Assembly (NCBI RefSeq): GCF_000935025.1
Contig: NZ_CP010836.1
Span: 4,635,001 to 4,699,000, forward strand
Reading direction: 5' to 3'
DNA from: Sphingomonas hengshuiensis
GTDB taxonomy: Bacteria > Pseudomonadota > Alphaproteobacteria > Sphingomonadales > Sphingomonadaceae
Length of the DNA: 64,000 nt
Shown piece by piece: positions 28,012-37,156 of this stretch. Below the pieces are notes generated by a model, which was given only the letters and a program-made list of their open reading frames with translations, was not told where the DNA came from and did no database searches. Every line of letters starts with the position of its first letter. Position 1 is the first letter of the stretch. Made by a program: the position numbers and the translations under genes.

Positions 28012-29130
28012 TCACCCCCGCGCGAGATACTCCAGCGCCTCGATCAGCCGGTTCACGTCGCGATCGTCCTGGTACAGCCCGAAGCCGATCCGCAACACGT
28101 CGCCGCGCACGTCGACGCGGATGTCGTCCTGCGCGAGTTCCGCCTGCCACGCTGCAGCCTTTGGGGTGCGCAGCGCGAGGAAGCGTGACGGCGAGCCGGG
28201 GTTGAGCAGCTCCGCCCCCGCCGGGATCGCGGGCAGCACGCGCGCCTTGAGCGCATCGGCATGCGCGGAAATCGCCGCGGTCGTCAGACCCTCGCCGCGC
28301 AGCATGTCGCGCACCGCGACGAAGCGGTACAGCCCCGAAGGATCGAAGGTCGCGCCCATGAAGCGCATCGCATCGGGGGCATAGCCGATTTGGCCGGGGG
28401 GCAGCGACAAATCCTCGAACTCGGCATACCAGCCGGTGATCTCCGGGCGCGGGCCATAGCCCGGCGGCGCGTGGAGGAAGCCGCAGCCTTCGCCCGACAT
28501 CGCATATTTATACCCGCCGGCGAGGTAGAAGGCGCGGTCGGCGATTCCCGACAGGTCGGTCTCGACGCCCATGAAGCCGTGATAGCCGTCGATCACTACC
28601 CAGGGGCCCTCGGGCCGGGCGAGCGCGGCGAGGTCCGCGACGCCCTCGAACACGCGGCCGGTGCCGAAGGGGACATGGCTGGCGAAGATCAGGTCATAGG
28701 CGCCGGTGCGTGCGGTCTCGACCAGCTGCTCCATCGGTACGCGCGTCACGGTGGCGGTGCCCGCTTCCTCCCAGCGCAGGCTCTGGCGGCGGAAGCTGTG
28801 GAACTCGCCGTCGCTCGCCAGGATGCGCGGGGCGCGCATGGGGAGCGCGGAGACGATGCGCAGCAACAGGTCGTGGGTGTTCGACGCGAAGACGATGGTG
28901 GACGGGTCGGGCAGGCGCAGCTCGGCGGCGACATGCGCCTGTGCCGCGGGCCAGATCTCGCCCATCGCGCGCTCCCATTTGCGATCGGCATAGCGCGCGG
29001 CATCCTCCCATGCCGCGAGCTGGCCGATATAGCTGGCGTCGGGCCAGAGATGGTGGCTGTGCGCGGCGAAATGGAGCCGTTCGGGGGCGGCGGCGATCGC
29101 GCGCTGGAACAGGTGCTTGTAGCTGGTCAC
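28012..29130 (-). CDS. kynU: Kynureninase-like class V aminotransferase-fold enzyme
   Basis: 372 aa, PLP-dependent fold type I. Asp181 (WVVIDGYHG) contacts the PLP ring nitrogen and Lys208 (LAGGYKYAM) is the Schiff-base lysine. Kynureninase cleaves L-kynurenine to anthranilate and alanine. It is shorter than typical KynU (about 400-420 aa), so the substrate rests mainly on context: its GTG start overlaps the kynA stop as GTGA. The reading frame extends upstream into kynA in another frame; that part is not real. An alternative is an uncharacterised class V enzyme working on a kynurenine-pathway product. Confidence 0.8.
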   Translation of the reverse strand: MTSYKHLFQRAIAAAPERLHFAAHSHHLWPDASYIGQLAAWEDAARYADRKWERAMGEIWPAAQAHVAAELRLPDPSTIVFASNTHDLLLRIVSALPMRAPRILASDGEFHSFRRQSLRWEEAGTATVTRVPMEQLVETARTGAYDLIFASHVPFGTGRVFEGVADLAALARPEGPWVVIDGYHGFMGVETDLSGIADRAFYLAGGYKYAMSGEGCGFLHAPPGYGPRPEITGWYAEFEDLSLPPGQIGYAPDAMRFMGATFDPSGLYRFVAVRDMLRGEGLTTAAISAHADALKARVLPAIPAGAELLNPGSPSRFLALRTPKAAAWQAELAQDDIRVDVRGDVLRIGFGLYQDDRDVNRLIEALEYLARG

Positions 29131-29891
29131 AGGTCGGTCCGCAGCGACCAGAGTTCGGGAAAGGCGCGCTTGGCGAGAGTCGATTCGAGATAGGAGACGC
29201 CCGCGGTGCCGCCGGTGCCGCGCTTGCCGCCGATGACGCGGCTGACGGTCAGGACATGCTTGTGCCGCCACGTCGCCATCGCGTCGTCGATGTCGACGAG
29301 CTTTTCGGCGAGCTGGTAGAGGTCCCAATACGTGGTGGTGTCGCGATAGACCCGGGTCCAGGCGTCGCGGACGGCGTCGTTCGGGACATAGGGGACGGGC
29401 CAGTCGCGGATGAGGGCTTCGGGCGGGAGCGCGAAGCCGGCGGCGGCGAGCGCGGCGTTGGAATCGTCCCACAGGCTCGGCTGCGCGGCATAGTCGCTGG
29501 TCAGCGGCCCCGGCACCCCGCCGCCGCGCACCCCGAGCAAGGTCTCGACTGCGCGGAACTGGTCCGACTGGAAGCCCGAGCTGCCGCCGAGCACTTCGCG
29601 GAAGCGGGTGTAATCGGTGGGGGTCATCGTCGCGAGCACGTCCCAGCTCAGCGTCATCACCGCCTGGATCCGGCTGACGCGGGCGAGGCCCTTATAGGCC
29701 TCGGTCAGCTTGCCGCCGCGGATCAGCGCCTTGGCGGGGAGCAGCTCGGCGATGATCTGCTTGAGCCACAGCTCCTTGGTCTGGTGGATGATGACGAAGA
29801 GCAGCTCGTCATGGCGATCGGACAGCGGGTGTTGCGCCGTGAGGAGCTGATCGAGCGCGAGATAGCGCCCATAGGTCATGGGTTCGGTCAT
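29127..29891 (-). CDS. kynA: Tryptophan 2,3-dioxygenase
   Basis: 254 aa, haem enzyme opening the indole ring of tryptophan to N-formylkynurenine. Family motifs: YGRYLALDQLL, active-site His36 in FVIIHQTKELW, SGFQSDQFR, and WRHKHVLTVSRVIGGKRGTGG, in which His212 is the probable haem ligand. It is translationally coupled to the kynureninase-like gene. A kynurenine formamidase (kynB) is not present in the window. Confidence 0.95.
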   Translation of the reverse strand: MTEPMTYGRYLALDQLLTAQHPLSDRHDELLFVIIHQTKELWLKQIIAELLPAKALIRGGKLTEAYKGLARVSRIQAVMTLSWDVLATMTPTDYTRFREVLGGSSGFQSDQFRAVETLLGVRGGGVPGPLTSDYAAQPSLWDDSNAALAAAGFALPPEALIRDWPVPYVPNDAVRDAWTRVYRDTTTYWDLYQLAEKLVDIDDAMATWRHKHVLTVSRVIGGKRGTGGTAGVSYLESTLAKRAFPELWSLRTDL

Positions 29892-29966
29892 GGCGCGAGG
29901 GTAGCGCGGGCGGGGGACGGGAGCTAGCGGGAAGGGTGGTGGGGAAGGGCGGCGATGTCGATCGCG

Positions 29967-30128
29967 CTCCCCTCCCGCCTGCGAGTTGCAGGTCGATCAG
30001 GCCCCCGGCCTGATCTGAACGACGCGGGGCGTCGTTCACCTGCAACTGGGTTAGGGGAGGGCCTCACCTTCGCAGCGCTTCTTCTGCTTCAGGCCCTCCC
30101 CCGACCCCTCCCGCAAGCGGGAGGGGAG
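29967..30128. repeat. Large nested structured repeat with a perfect three-way junction
   Basis: Outer 12-bp arms 29967-29978 (CTCCCCTCCCGC) and 30117-30128 (GCGGGAGGGGAG). Inside is a three-way junction at 29984-30047: a 10-bp closing stem AGTTGCAGGT/ACCTGCAACT, a 9-bp hairpin 29995-30015 (GATCAGGCC-CCC-GGCCTGATC), and a 9-bp hairpin 30017-30037 (GAACGACGC-GGG-GCGTCGTTC), with only single-base joints. A further 11-bp stem pairs 30054-30064 with 30091-30101. All stems are mismatch-free. It lies between the end of dapD and the start of kynA. No coding frame is credible. It is probably a dispersed non-autonomous repeat; an RNA function is possible. Confidence 0.85.
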
Positions 30129-30148
30129 AGATATGGGAGCGCCTTTCC

Positions 30149-30967
30149 TTAATCGCGCAGCAGCTCGTTGATCCCGGTCTTGCTGCGGGTCTGGGCGTCC
30201 ACCGTCTTGACGATCACCGCGCAGTACAGCCCCGGCTTGCCATCCTCGGCGGGGAGGGTGCCGGGGACGACCACGGCATAGGGGGGGACTTCGCCGCGAT
30301 GGACCTGGCCGGTCGCGCGGTCGACGATCTTGGTCGAGGCGCCGAGATAGACGCCCATCGACAGCACCGCGCCTTCGCCGACGCGGACGCCCTCGGCGAC
30401 TTCGGAGCGGGCGCCGATGAACGCGCCGTCGCCGATGATGACCGGATCGGCCTGGAGCGGTTCGAGCACCCCGCCGATGCCGACGCCGCCCGAGAGGTGG
30501 ACGTTCTTGCCGATCTGCGCGCAGCTGCCGACGGTGGTCCAGGTATCGACCATCGTGCCTTCGCCGACATAGGCGCCGATATTGACGAAGCTGGGCATCA
30601 GCACCGCGCCCTTTGCGACATGCGCGCCGTGGCGGACGATGCTGCCGGGGACGGCGCGGAAGCCGGCGGTGCGGAACGCGGCCTCATCCCACCCAGCGAA
30701 TTTTGACGGCACCTTGTCGAACCAGTTCGCGCCGCCCGGCCCCTCGACCAGCACATTGTCGTTGAGGCGGAAGCTGAGCAGCACGGCTTTCTTCAGCCAC
30801 TGGTTGACCTGCCAGCCGCCCTCGACCGGCTCGGCGACGCGGGCCTGGCCGCTGTCGAGCAGGCGCAGCGCCTCCGCCACCGCCTCGCGCACGGCGCCGG
30901 TGGTGGCAAAGCCCAGCTCCGCGCGGGCTTCCCAGGCGGCGTCGATGGTGGTGGCGAGATCGGTCAT
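30149..30967 (-). CDS. dapD: 2,3,4,5-tetrahydropyridine-2,6-dicarboxylate N-succinyltransferase
   Basis: 272 aa, cytosolic trimer. Transfers succinyl from succinyl-CoA to tetrahydrodipicolinate in lysine and diaminopimelate synthesis. The N-terminal helical domain is followed by a left-handed beta-helix of hexapeptide repeats (about 100-230: [52 protein letters not shown]). The C-terminus [12 protein letters not shown] is typical. The ATG at 30967 overlaps the stop of the HAD hydrolase gene (ATGA); an upstream in-frame start lies within that gene. Confidence 0.96.
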   Translation of the reverse strand: MTDLATTIDAAWEARAELGFATTGAVREAVAEALRLLDSGQARVAEPVEGGWQVNQWLKKAVLLSFRLNDNVLVEGPGGANWFDKVPSKFAGWDEAAFRTAGFRAVPGSIVRHGAHVAKGAVLMPSFVNIGAYVGEGTMVDTWTTVGSCAQIGKNVHLSGGVGIGGVLEPLQADPVIIGDGAFIGARSEVAEGVRVGEGAVLSMGVYLGASTKIVDRATGQVHRGEVPPYAVVVPGTLPAEDGKPGLYCAVIVKTVDAQTRSKTGINELLRD

Positions 30968-31632
30968 TGCGGGGTCTCCAATATGTCGTGCAGCCAATCG
31001 CCCAGATCGGCCACGCTATAGTCGATGAAGCTGCGGTCCTGATCGATGCCCTGTTCGGAGCCGTTGTCGATCCACACGGTGGTCATCCCGATCGCCTTGG
31101 CGGGCTTCAGGTTGCGCGCCATGTCCTCGACGAACAGGCATTCGTGCGGGTCCAGCGCATAGGCGTCGCACAGCCCCTGATAGGCGATCGGCTCGGGCTT
31201 GGGCCGATAGGCGGTGGCGTGGATATCGTGAATCGCCTCGAACGTCGCGCCGAGGCCGAGGCGGTCGAGCACCTTGCCTGCATAGTTCACGTCGCCATTG
31301 GTGAAGACCAGCTTGCGCCCCGGCAGCAGCGTCAGCGCCTCGACCACCGCCTCGTTGCGCTCCAGCACGGTCATGTCGATGTCGTGGACGAAATCGAGAT
31401 AATGGTGCGGATCGACGCCATGATCGGCGATCAGCCCCGACAGCGTCGTGCCATGGGCGTGGAAATAGCCCTTCTGGATGCGGTGCGCCTCTTCGGCGTC
31501 GCAGGCCAGCAGCGTGCGGACATAGTCGCCGATCCGGGCATCGATCATCGGGAACAGGTTGCTGCTGGCCGGGTACAGCGTGTTGTCGAGATCGAAGATC
31601 CAGGTGCGGACATGGGAAAGCTCGGGCGCCAT
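30964..31632 (-). CDS. HAD-superfamily pyrimidine 5'-nucleotidase-like hydrolase
   Basis: 222 aa. HAD motif I is [11 protein letters not shown] (nucleophile Asp, then the acid Asp two residues on), motif II LVFTNGD, motif III in YRPKPEP, motif [16 protein letters not shown]. The pattern is that of the SDT1/PHM8-type pyrimidine 5'-nucleotidases. It is coupled to dapD by a 4-bp overlap, as in several sphingomonads, but a functional link to lysine synthesis is not obvious. The ATG at 31632 is chosen; upstream in-frame sequence is proline-rich and overlaps the promoter region of the divergent gene. Confidence 0.85.
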   Translation of the reverse strand: MAPELSHVRTWIFDLDNTLYPASSNLFPMIDARIGDYVRTLLACDAEEAHRIQKGYFHAHGTTLSGLIADHGVDPHHYLDFVHDIDMTVLERNEAVVEALTLLPGRKLVFTNGDVNYAGKVLDRLGLGATFEAIHDIHATAYRPKPEPIAYQGLCDAYALDPHECLFVEDMARNLKPAKAIGMTTVWIDNGSEQGIDQDRSFIDYSVADLGDWLHDILETPQ

Positions 31633-31697
31633 GGCGGGCGCGATAGGGCGCGGGCGCGGGGGTGGCAAGCGGGTGTGGGGCTCCCCATGTGAAGGAC

Positions 31698-32705
31698 ATG
31701 ACAGGCTATTCACTGCTCGACCTCGTCCCCGTGATTCAGGGCGGGACGGTTTCCCAGGCGCTCGCCAATGCCGCCGATCTTGCCGTCCACGCCGAATCGC
31801 TGGGCTTCAACCGCTATTGGGTGGCGGAGCATCACGGGATGGAGGGCATCGCCAGCGCCGCGACCGCGGTGGTGATCGCGCATGTCGGGCAGGCGACGTC
31901 GCGTATCCGTATCGGCGCGGGCGGGATCATGCTGCCCAACCATGCGCCGCTCCAGGTGGCGGAGCAGTTCGGCACGCTCGACGCGCTGTTCCCCGGGCGC
32001 ATCGACCTGGGGCTGGGCCGCGCGCCCGGATCGGACCAGCGCGTCGCCGCGGCGATCCGGCGCGGCATGGACAGCGACGGCAGCGAATTCCCGCGCGACG
32101 TGCAGGAATTGCAGAGCTATTTCGCCGATGACGGCAGGACCGGCATCCGCGCGACGCCGGGGGCGGGGGCGGATGTGAAACTGTGGATATTGGGCTCCAG
32201 CCTGTTCGGCGCGCAGCTCGCCGCCGCTTTGGGGCTGCCCTACGCCTTTGCCTCGCATTTCGCGCCCGGGCTGATGGACGAGGCGATCGGCGTGTATCGC
32301 CGGACGTTCCGCCCGTCCGAGGCGCTGGCCAGGCCGCATGTGATGCTGGGCTTCAACGTGTTCGCCGCGGACGACGACGCGGAAGCCGAATATCTGGCGA
32401 CGTCGCAGCAACAGGCATTCGTCGCGATCCGCACCGGGCGCGGCATCAAGCTGCCCCCGCCGGTGCGCGGCTATCGCGAGACACTGGGCGCGCAGGGCGA
32501 GGCGATGCTGGCGCAGGTGCTGTCGGCATCGGCGATCGGCGGACCGCAGAAGATACGCGACCAGATCGCGGCGTTCCTCGCGCGGACCGGCGCCGACGAG
32601 CTGATGCTGACCAGCGCGATGTTCGACCACGAGGCCCGCAAGCGCAGCCTGACGATCGCCGCCGAGGCGATGCGCGCGCTGAGCCCCACGCGCGCGAGCG
32701 CTTAA
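31698..32705 (+). CDS. Luciferase-like (LLM-class) flavin oxidoreductase
   Basis: 335 aa, TIM-barrel flavin monooxygenase-like. Family blocks: [71 protein letters not shown]. This corresponds to the group-1 luciferase family oxidoreductases (MsnO8-like), which use FMNH2 supplied by a reductase; natural substrates are mostly unknown. The ATG at 31698 has GAAGGA directly upstream. Its TAA stop shares bases with the stop of the histidine kinase on the other strand (TTAA at 32702-32705). Confidence 0.88.
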   Translation: MTGYSLLDLVPVIQGGTVSQALANAADLAVHAESLGFNRYWVAEHHGMEGIASAATAVVIAHVGQATSRIRIGAGGIMLPNHAPLQVAEQFGTLDALFPGRIDLGLGRAPGSDQRVAAAIRRGMDSDGSEFPRDVQELQSYFADDGRTGIRATPGAGADVKLWILGSSLFGAQLAAALGLPYAFASHFAPGLMDEAIGVYRRTFRPSEALARPHVMLGFNVFAADDDAEAEYLATSQQQAFVAIRTGRGIKLPPPVRGYRETLGAQGEAMLAQVLSASAIGGPQKIRDQIAAFLARTGADELMLTSAMFDHEARKRSLTIAAEAMRALSPTRASA

Positions 32706-34216
32706 CCCGCCGCGGGCAATCGCAGCCGGACGAGCAGCCCGCCCAGGTCTTCGCTTTCCTCGAGGCTGACGGTGCCGTCGTAGATTTCGGCGACGTCGCG
32801 CACGATCGCGAGGCCGAGCCCCGTGCCGGGCTTGCCGGTGTCGAGGCGCACGCCGCGATCGAAGATGCGGATGCGGTCGGCCTCGGGGATGCCGCGACCG
32901 TCGTCCTCGATCATGATCTCGACGAAACCGGCATCGACGCCAGCGGTGATGAACACGCTGCCGCCGCCATATTTTGCGGCGTTTTCGACGAGGTTGCCGA
33001 GGATTTCGTCGAGGTCCTGGCGTTCGATATGCGCGATCAGCGTCTTTTCGCCGTCGATGTCGATGCGGACATTGGGGTAGAGCCGCGCGACGGCGCGCTC
33101 GACCGCCTCGATCGAGGGCCATACCGGCGCGCGGCTGTGCGCGCTGCCTCGCCGCCCCACCGCGCGGGCGCGGGCGAGGTGGTGATCGATCTGGCGGCGC
33201 ATCGTCCGCGCCTCGCGGATCACGGTGGGGGCGAGATCGTCCTGCCCCGCCGCCGCGGCGTTCATGATCACGCTGAGCGGCGTTTTCAGCGCATGGGCGA
33301 GGTTGCCGGCATGGCGCCGCGCCTCCTCGGCCTGGCGATCATTATGCTCGACCAGCGCGTTGAGCTCCTCGACCATCGGCGCGATCTCGGCGGGCATCCG
33401 GTCCTCGATCCGCTTCGACTTGCCCGCGCGCAGCCGCGCGATTTCGGAGCGGACCTTGCGTAAGGGAAGCAGCCCGTACCAGGTCTGCAACCCGACCATC
33501 ACGATCAGCCCGAGCCCGAGCAGCAGGAAGCTGCGGACGAGCGTGCGGCGCAGCGCGGTGATCTGGGCATCCAGCGTGTCGCGGGCCTGCGCGACCTGGA
33601 AGCGCCACAGCACGGGCGAGCCCGGCAGCGTCAGGTCGCGCTCGGCGATGCGCAGCATCTGGTCGCCCGAGGTATCGGCATATTGATCGGCGCGCGGCGT
33701 TTTTTCTACGAATTCGTCGCTGTCATAGATGTACAGGTCCTGGCTGTCGGTGCGCGGGCCGACGCGCAGGCGCCGGTCCCAGAGCGACATCGACTTATAG
33801 GGCTCGAACCCCTTGCCGCTGATCTGCCAATAGGCGCCCGATCCCGGCTCCAGAAAGCGCTGGTCCGCGAGCTGGCGGCTGTTGAGCACTTCGCCATTGG
33901 GGCCGATCTCCGCCGAGACGATCATCGCGTTGAGCAGATAATCGAGCTGTTCGTCGAAATTGCGGGTGATCGCGCCGGTGAGCACGCGGTCGAGCGCGAC
34001 GCCGCCGCCCAGCAGCAGCACCATGATCCACGCGCTCGCGATCAGCAGCATCCGCCGGCTGACCGATCCGGTGGCGCGGACATAATGGCGCGGCAGCGGC
34101 GGCGAATCGTCGTTCTCGCCCGGCGCCACCGCAACGTCCGGCGCAGCCGCCATTGGCGGCTCGCGCCGACCGAACAGCCGCGACAAGCCGGGCAGCGTCA
34201 GGCCGAGGAACGCCAT
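32702..34216 (-). CDS. Sensor histidine kinase (PhoQ/EnvZ-like class)
   Basis: 504 aa, inner membrane. An N-terminal cytosolic segment rich in Pro precedes TM1 (about 55-77), a periplasmic sensor of about 145 residues, TM2 (about 227-246), a HAMP-like linker, the dimerisation domain with phospho-accepting His308 ([10 protein letters not shown]), and an ATPase domain with N box [14 protein letters not shown] and G boxes DDGRGI and GTGLGLAIV. It follows its response regulator by four bases. The sensor contains a [22 protein letters not shown] block as in other proteobacterial kinases of this type. The signal is unknown. Confidence 0.93.
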   Translation of the reverse strand: MAFLGLTLPGLSRLFGRREPPMAAAPDVAVAPGENDDSPPLPRHYVRATGSVSRRMLLIASAWIMVLLLGGGVALDRVLTGAITRNFDEQLDYLLNAMIVSAEIGPNGEVLNSRQLADQRFLEPGSGAYWQISGKGFEPYKSMSLWDRRLRVGPRTDSQDLYIYDSDEFVEKTPRADQYADTSGDQMLRIAERDLTLPGSPVLWRFQVAQARDTLDAQITALRRTLVRSFLLLGLGLIVMVGLQTWYGLLPLRKVRSEIARLRAGKSKRIEDRMPAEIAPMVEELNALVEHNDRQAEEARRHAGNLAHALKTPLSVIMNAAAAGQDDLAPTVIREARTMRRQIDHHLARARAVGRRGSAHSRAPVWPSIEAVERAVARLYPNVRIDIDGEKTLIAHIERQDLDEILGNLVENAAKYGGGSVFITAGVDAGFVEIMIEDDGRGIPEADRIRIFDRGVRLDTGKPGTGLGLAIVRDVAEIYDGTVSLEESEDLGGLLVRLRLPAAG

Positions 34217-34220
34217 GCGA

Positions 34221-34892
34221 TCAGGCGGCCCCGGCGGGCTCCTCGAGGCTGTAGCCCAGCCCCCGGATCGTAGTGATGACGTCGGCGCCCAGCTTTTTGC
34301 GGATGCGGGTCACGAACACTTCGATCGTGTTCGAATCGCGATCGAAATCCTGGTCGTAGATATGCTCGATCAGCTCGGTGCGGCTGACGACCTTGCCCTT
34401 GTGGTGGAGCAGGTACGACAGGAGCTTATATTCCTGCGCGGTCAGCTTGACCGGCTCGCCGTCCTTGGTGACCTTGCCCGAGCGCGTATCGAGGCGGATG
34501 TCGCCCGCGATCAGCTCTGCCGAGGCATTGCCCGAGGCGCGGCGGATAAGGGCGCGGAGGCGCGCGATCAGCTCCTCGGTCTGGAACGGCTTGGCGACAT
34601 AATCGTCGGCGCCGGCATCGAGCCCGGCGACCTTGTCCGACCAGCTATCGCGCGCGGTGAGCACCAGCACGGGCGTGGTCTTGCCTTCCTTGCGCCAGCG
34701 ATCGAGCACGGTCAGCCCGTCGATCTCAGGCAGGCCGAGGTCGAGGAGGATCGCGTCATATTGCTCGGTCGAGCCGAGGAAATGCCCCTCCTCGCCATCG
34801 GTGGCGAGATCGACGGCGTAACCGGCCCCCTCCAGCGCGTTGCGGAGCTGCTGGCCCAGATTGGGCTCGTCCTCGACGATCAAAAGTCGCAT
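34221..34892 (-). CDS. OmpR/PhoB-family response regulator
   Basis: 223 aa. Receiver domain 1-115 with phospho-acceptor Asp51 (AILLDLGLP) and conserved LLIVEDE at the N-terminus. A winged-helix DNA-binding domain follows (about 125-220: KLTAQEYKLLSYLLHHKGKVVSRTELIEHIYDQDFDRDSNTIEVFVTRIRKK in parts). It is the transcriptional output of the adjacent sensor kinase. The gene upstream on the same strand encodes a PepSY protein, so the three probably form one transcript. Confidence 0.95.
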   Translation of the reverse strand: MRLLIVEDEPNLGQQLRNALEGAGYAVDLATDGEEGHFLGSTEQYDAILLDLGLPEIDGLTVLDRWRKEGKTTPVLVLTARDSWSDKVAGLDAGADDYVAKPFQTEELIARLRALIRRASGNASAELIAGDIRLDTRSGKVTKDGEPVKLTAQEYKLLSYLLHHKGKVVSRTELIEHIYDQDFDRDSNTIEVFVTRIRKKLGADVITTIRGLGYSLEEPAGAA

Positions 34893-34925
34893 ATCATCAT
34901 CCTCGTCGCGTGCTGGCGGCCCGCG

Positions 34926-35270
34926 TCAATTGCCGGTGCGGCGGAGTATCTGGCCCGAACGGCCATCGACATCCACCCAGATCACCGATCCATTGCGCAG
35001 GAACTTGAGCGTGTAAATGTCCGTCGCCGGATCATAGTCGAATCCCAGATATTGCGCCCCCGGCATCCGCGGGATCACGCGGCGCTCAATCTCGCGCACG
35101 GGGAGGTTCTGGCCCTTTTGCCGGCGCTCGCTGGCGGCGCCCTGGCCATAGTCCTGCGCCGCCGCCGGCGGCACCACGGCAGCGGCGCCGGCGAGCGAAA
35201 CCGCCGCCAGGCACGCATGTAGAACCCGCTGAGCCACCATCACCATCGGCATCGCATAGGGGTGTCGCAT
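34926..35270 (-). CDS. PepSY-domain periplasmic protein
   Basis: 114 aa. Signal peptide ending VVPPAAAQ at about residue 38, then a single PepSY-like domain (REIERRVIPRMPGAQYLGFDYDPATDIYTLKFLRNGSVIWVDVDGRSGQIL in parts) of about 55 residues. PepSY proteins often accompany two-component systems, where they may tune or inhibit the sensor or a protease. The start at 35270 has AGGGG upstream; a shorter start at 35252 is possible. First gene before the response regulator (33-base gap). Confidence 0.82.
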   Translation of the reverse strand: MRHPYAMPMVMVAQRVLHACLAAVSLAGAAAVVPPAAAQDYGQGAASERRQKGQNLPVREIERRVIPRMPGAQYLGFDYDPATDIYTLKFLRNGSVIWVDVDGRSGQILRRTGN

Positions 35271-35373
35271 TGAATAGCCCCTGAACACGCTTGTCAGCAC
35301 CGCGTAACCCATGGGCAACAGCTTGGGTCCGCAAGCGCTTGCCCGATGGACCCGCGGACCCTAGGCGAGGCGC

Positions 35374-37152
35374 ATGGCGGCACCAATTCTTGCATATGAA
35401 AATCTAGGCCTCGTCCAGGGGCATGGCTGGCTGTTTCGCGGCCTCAACCTCTATATCGGCGAGCGCGACCGGCTGGCGCTGATCGGGCGCAACGGCGCGG
35501 GCAAATCGACGCTGTTGCGGCTGATCGCGGGCAGAATCGATTCGGACGAGGGGCGGCGGGTGATCCAGCCGGGGACCAAGGTCGTGATCCTCGAGCAGGA
35601 CCCCAAGGTCGAGGGATATGCGACGTTGCTCGATTTCGCGCTGGGCGGCGACGATGCCCCCGAACGTTATGAAGTCGAGGCGATTGCCGACCAGCTCGGC
35701 GTCGCGCTGGACCGCGAGGCGGCGACCGCGTCGGGCGGCGAGCGGCGGCGGGCGGCGATTGCGCGCGCGCTGGCGCAGAATCCCGATGTGCTGTTGATGG
35801 ACGAGCCGACCAACCATCTCGACATCGCGGCGATCGACTGGCTGGAGAATTGGCTGAGCCGCTATAATGGCGCGTTCGTCGCGATCAGCCATGACCGGAC
35901 GTTCCTGACGCGGCTGACGCGGCAGACTTTGTGGCTCGATCGCGGCGCGATCCGGCGGGCCGAGATCGGCTTTGGCGGGTTCGAGGCATGGACCGAGCAA
36001 GTCTATGCCGATGAGGAGCGCAACGCCCAGAAGCTCGACGCCAAGCTCAAGATCGAGGAGCATTGGCTGCTGCGCGGGGTGACCGGGCGGCGCAAGCGCA
36101 ACCAGGGGCGGCTGACCAAGCTCAAGGAAATGCGCGCCGAGCGGGCATCGATGCTGGGGCCGCAGGGTTCGGCCAAGCTGGCGATCGGTTCGGACGGCGC
36201 GCAGACCAAGGTGGTGATCGACGCCAAGGGCGTGACGAAGCGGTTCGGTGATCGCACGATCATCAAGGACCTGACGCTGCGCGTGACGCGCGGCGACCGC
36301 ATCGGCCTGGTCGGGGCGAACGGCGCGGGCAAGACGACCTTGCTCAAGCTGCTGACCGGCGAGCTGGCGCCCGACGAGGGCAGCGTGCGGCTGGCCAAGA
36401 CGTTGGACATGGTGTTCATCGACCAGCAGCGCAGCCTGATGGACCCGGCCAAGACGGTGCGCGACGTGCTGACCCAGGGCGGCGAGTGGATCGACGTGCT
36501 GGGGGTGCGCAAGCATATCCATGGCTATCTGAAGGAATTCCTGTTCGAGCCTTCGCTGGCGGATGCGAAGATCGGGACGCTGTCGGGCGGCGAGCGGTCG
36601 CGGCTGTTGCTGGCGCGCGAATTCGCGCGGCCTTCGAACCTGCTGGTGCTCGACGAGCCGACCAACGACCTCGACCTCGAGACGCTCGACCTGTTGCAGG
36701 AAGTGATCTCCGATTATGACGGCACCGTGCTGATCGTCAGCCATGACCGCGACTTTCTGGACCGGACGGTGACGATCACGCTGGGGCTGGACGGCAGCGG
36801 GACGGTGGATGTCGTGGCGGGCGGCTATGCCGACTGGGCGGCGCGGCGGACCGCGAAGCCCGAGGGGCGCAAGGTCGCCAAGCCCGTGGTCGCGGCGGAA
36901 GCGCCGAAGCCGAGGGCGACCAAGCTGACCTATAAGGACCAGCGCGACTATGACCTGTTGCCCAAGCGGATCGAGGAGATCGAGGCGCAGATCGTGCGCG
37001 ACGAGGCGGCGCTGGCCGACCCGGCGCTGTATACGCGCGATCCGAAGCGGTTCGCGGCGCTGACCGACGGGATCGAAGCGCTGCGGGCGGAGAAGGATGC
37101 GGCGGAGCTGCGCTGGCTGGAGCTGGCGGAGCAAGTCGAAGCGCTGGGGTAA
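35374..37152 (+). CDS. uup: ABC-F family ATPase (Uup-like)
   Basis: 592 aa, cytosolic, no membrane domain. Two ABC domains: first with Walker A GRNGAGKST near 42, signature SGGERRR and Walker B VLLMDEPTNHLD; second with GANGAGKTT near 315, LSGGERSRLLLA and LLVLDEPTNDLD. An inter-domain linker rich in Arg/Lys (about 215-275) and a C-terminal coiled coil (about 525-592) are as in Uup. ABC-F proteins act on ribosomes or, for Uup, in DNA branched-structure handling. The convergent kinase pseudogene ends four bases away. Confidence 0.9.
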   Translation: MAAPILAYENLGLVQGHGWLFRGLNLYIGERDRLALIGRNGAGKSTLLRLIAGRIDSDEGRRVIQPGTKVVILEQDPKVEGYATLLDFALGGDDAPERYEVEAIADQLGVALDREAATASGGERRRAAIARALAQNPDVLLMDEPTNHLDIAAIDWLENWLSRYNGAFVAISHDRTFLTRLTRQTLWLDRGAIRRAEIGFGGFEAWTEQVYADEERNAQKLDAKLKIEEHWLLRGVTGRRKRNQGRLTKLKEMRAERASMLGPQGSAKLAIGSDGAQTKVVIDAKGVTKRFGDRTIIKDLTLRVTRGDRIGLVGANGAGKTTLLKLLTGELAPDEGSVRLAKTLDMVFIDQQRSLMDPAKTVRDVLTQGGEWIDVLGVRKHIHGYLKEFLFEPSLADAKIGTLSGGERSRLLLAREFARPSNLLVLDEPTNDLDLETLDLLQEVISDYDGTVLIVSHDRDFLDRTVTITLGLDGSGTVDVVAGGYADWAARRTAKPEGRKVAKPVVAAEAPKPRATKLTYKDQRDYDLLPKRIEEIEAQIVRDEAALADPALYTRDPKRFAALTDGIEALRAEKDAAELRWLELAEQVEALG

Positions 37153-37156
37153 GGGG

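Noticed and set aside
32702..32705. TTAA shared by two stop codons of converging genes
   Set aside because: Real, but short convergent overlaps are common and have no clear consequence.
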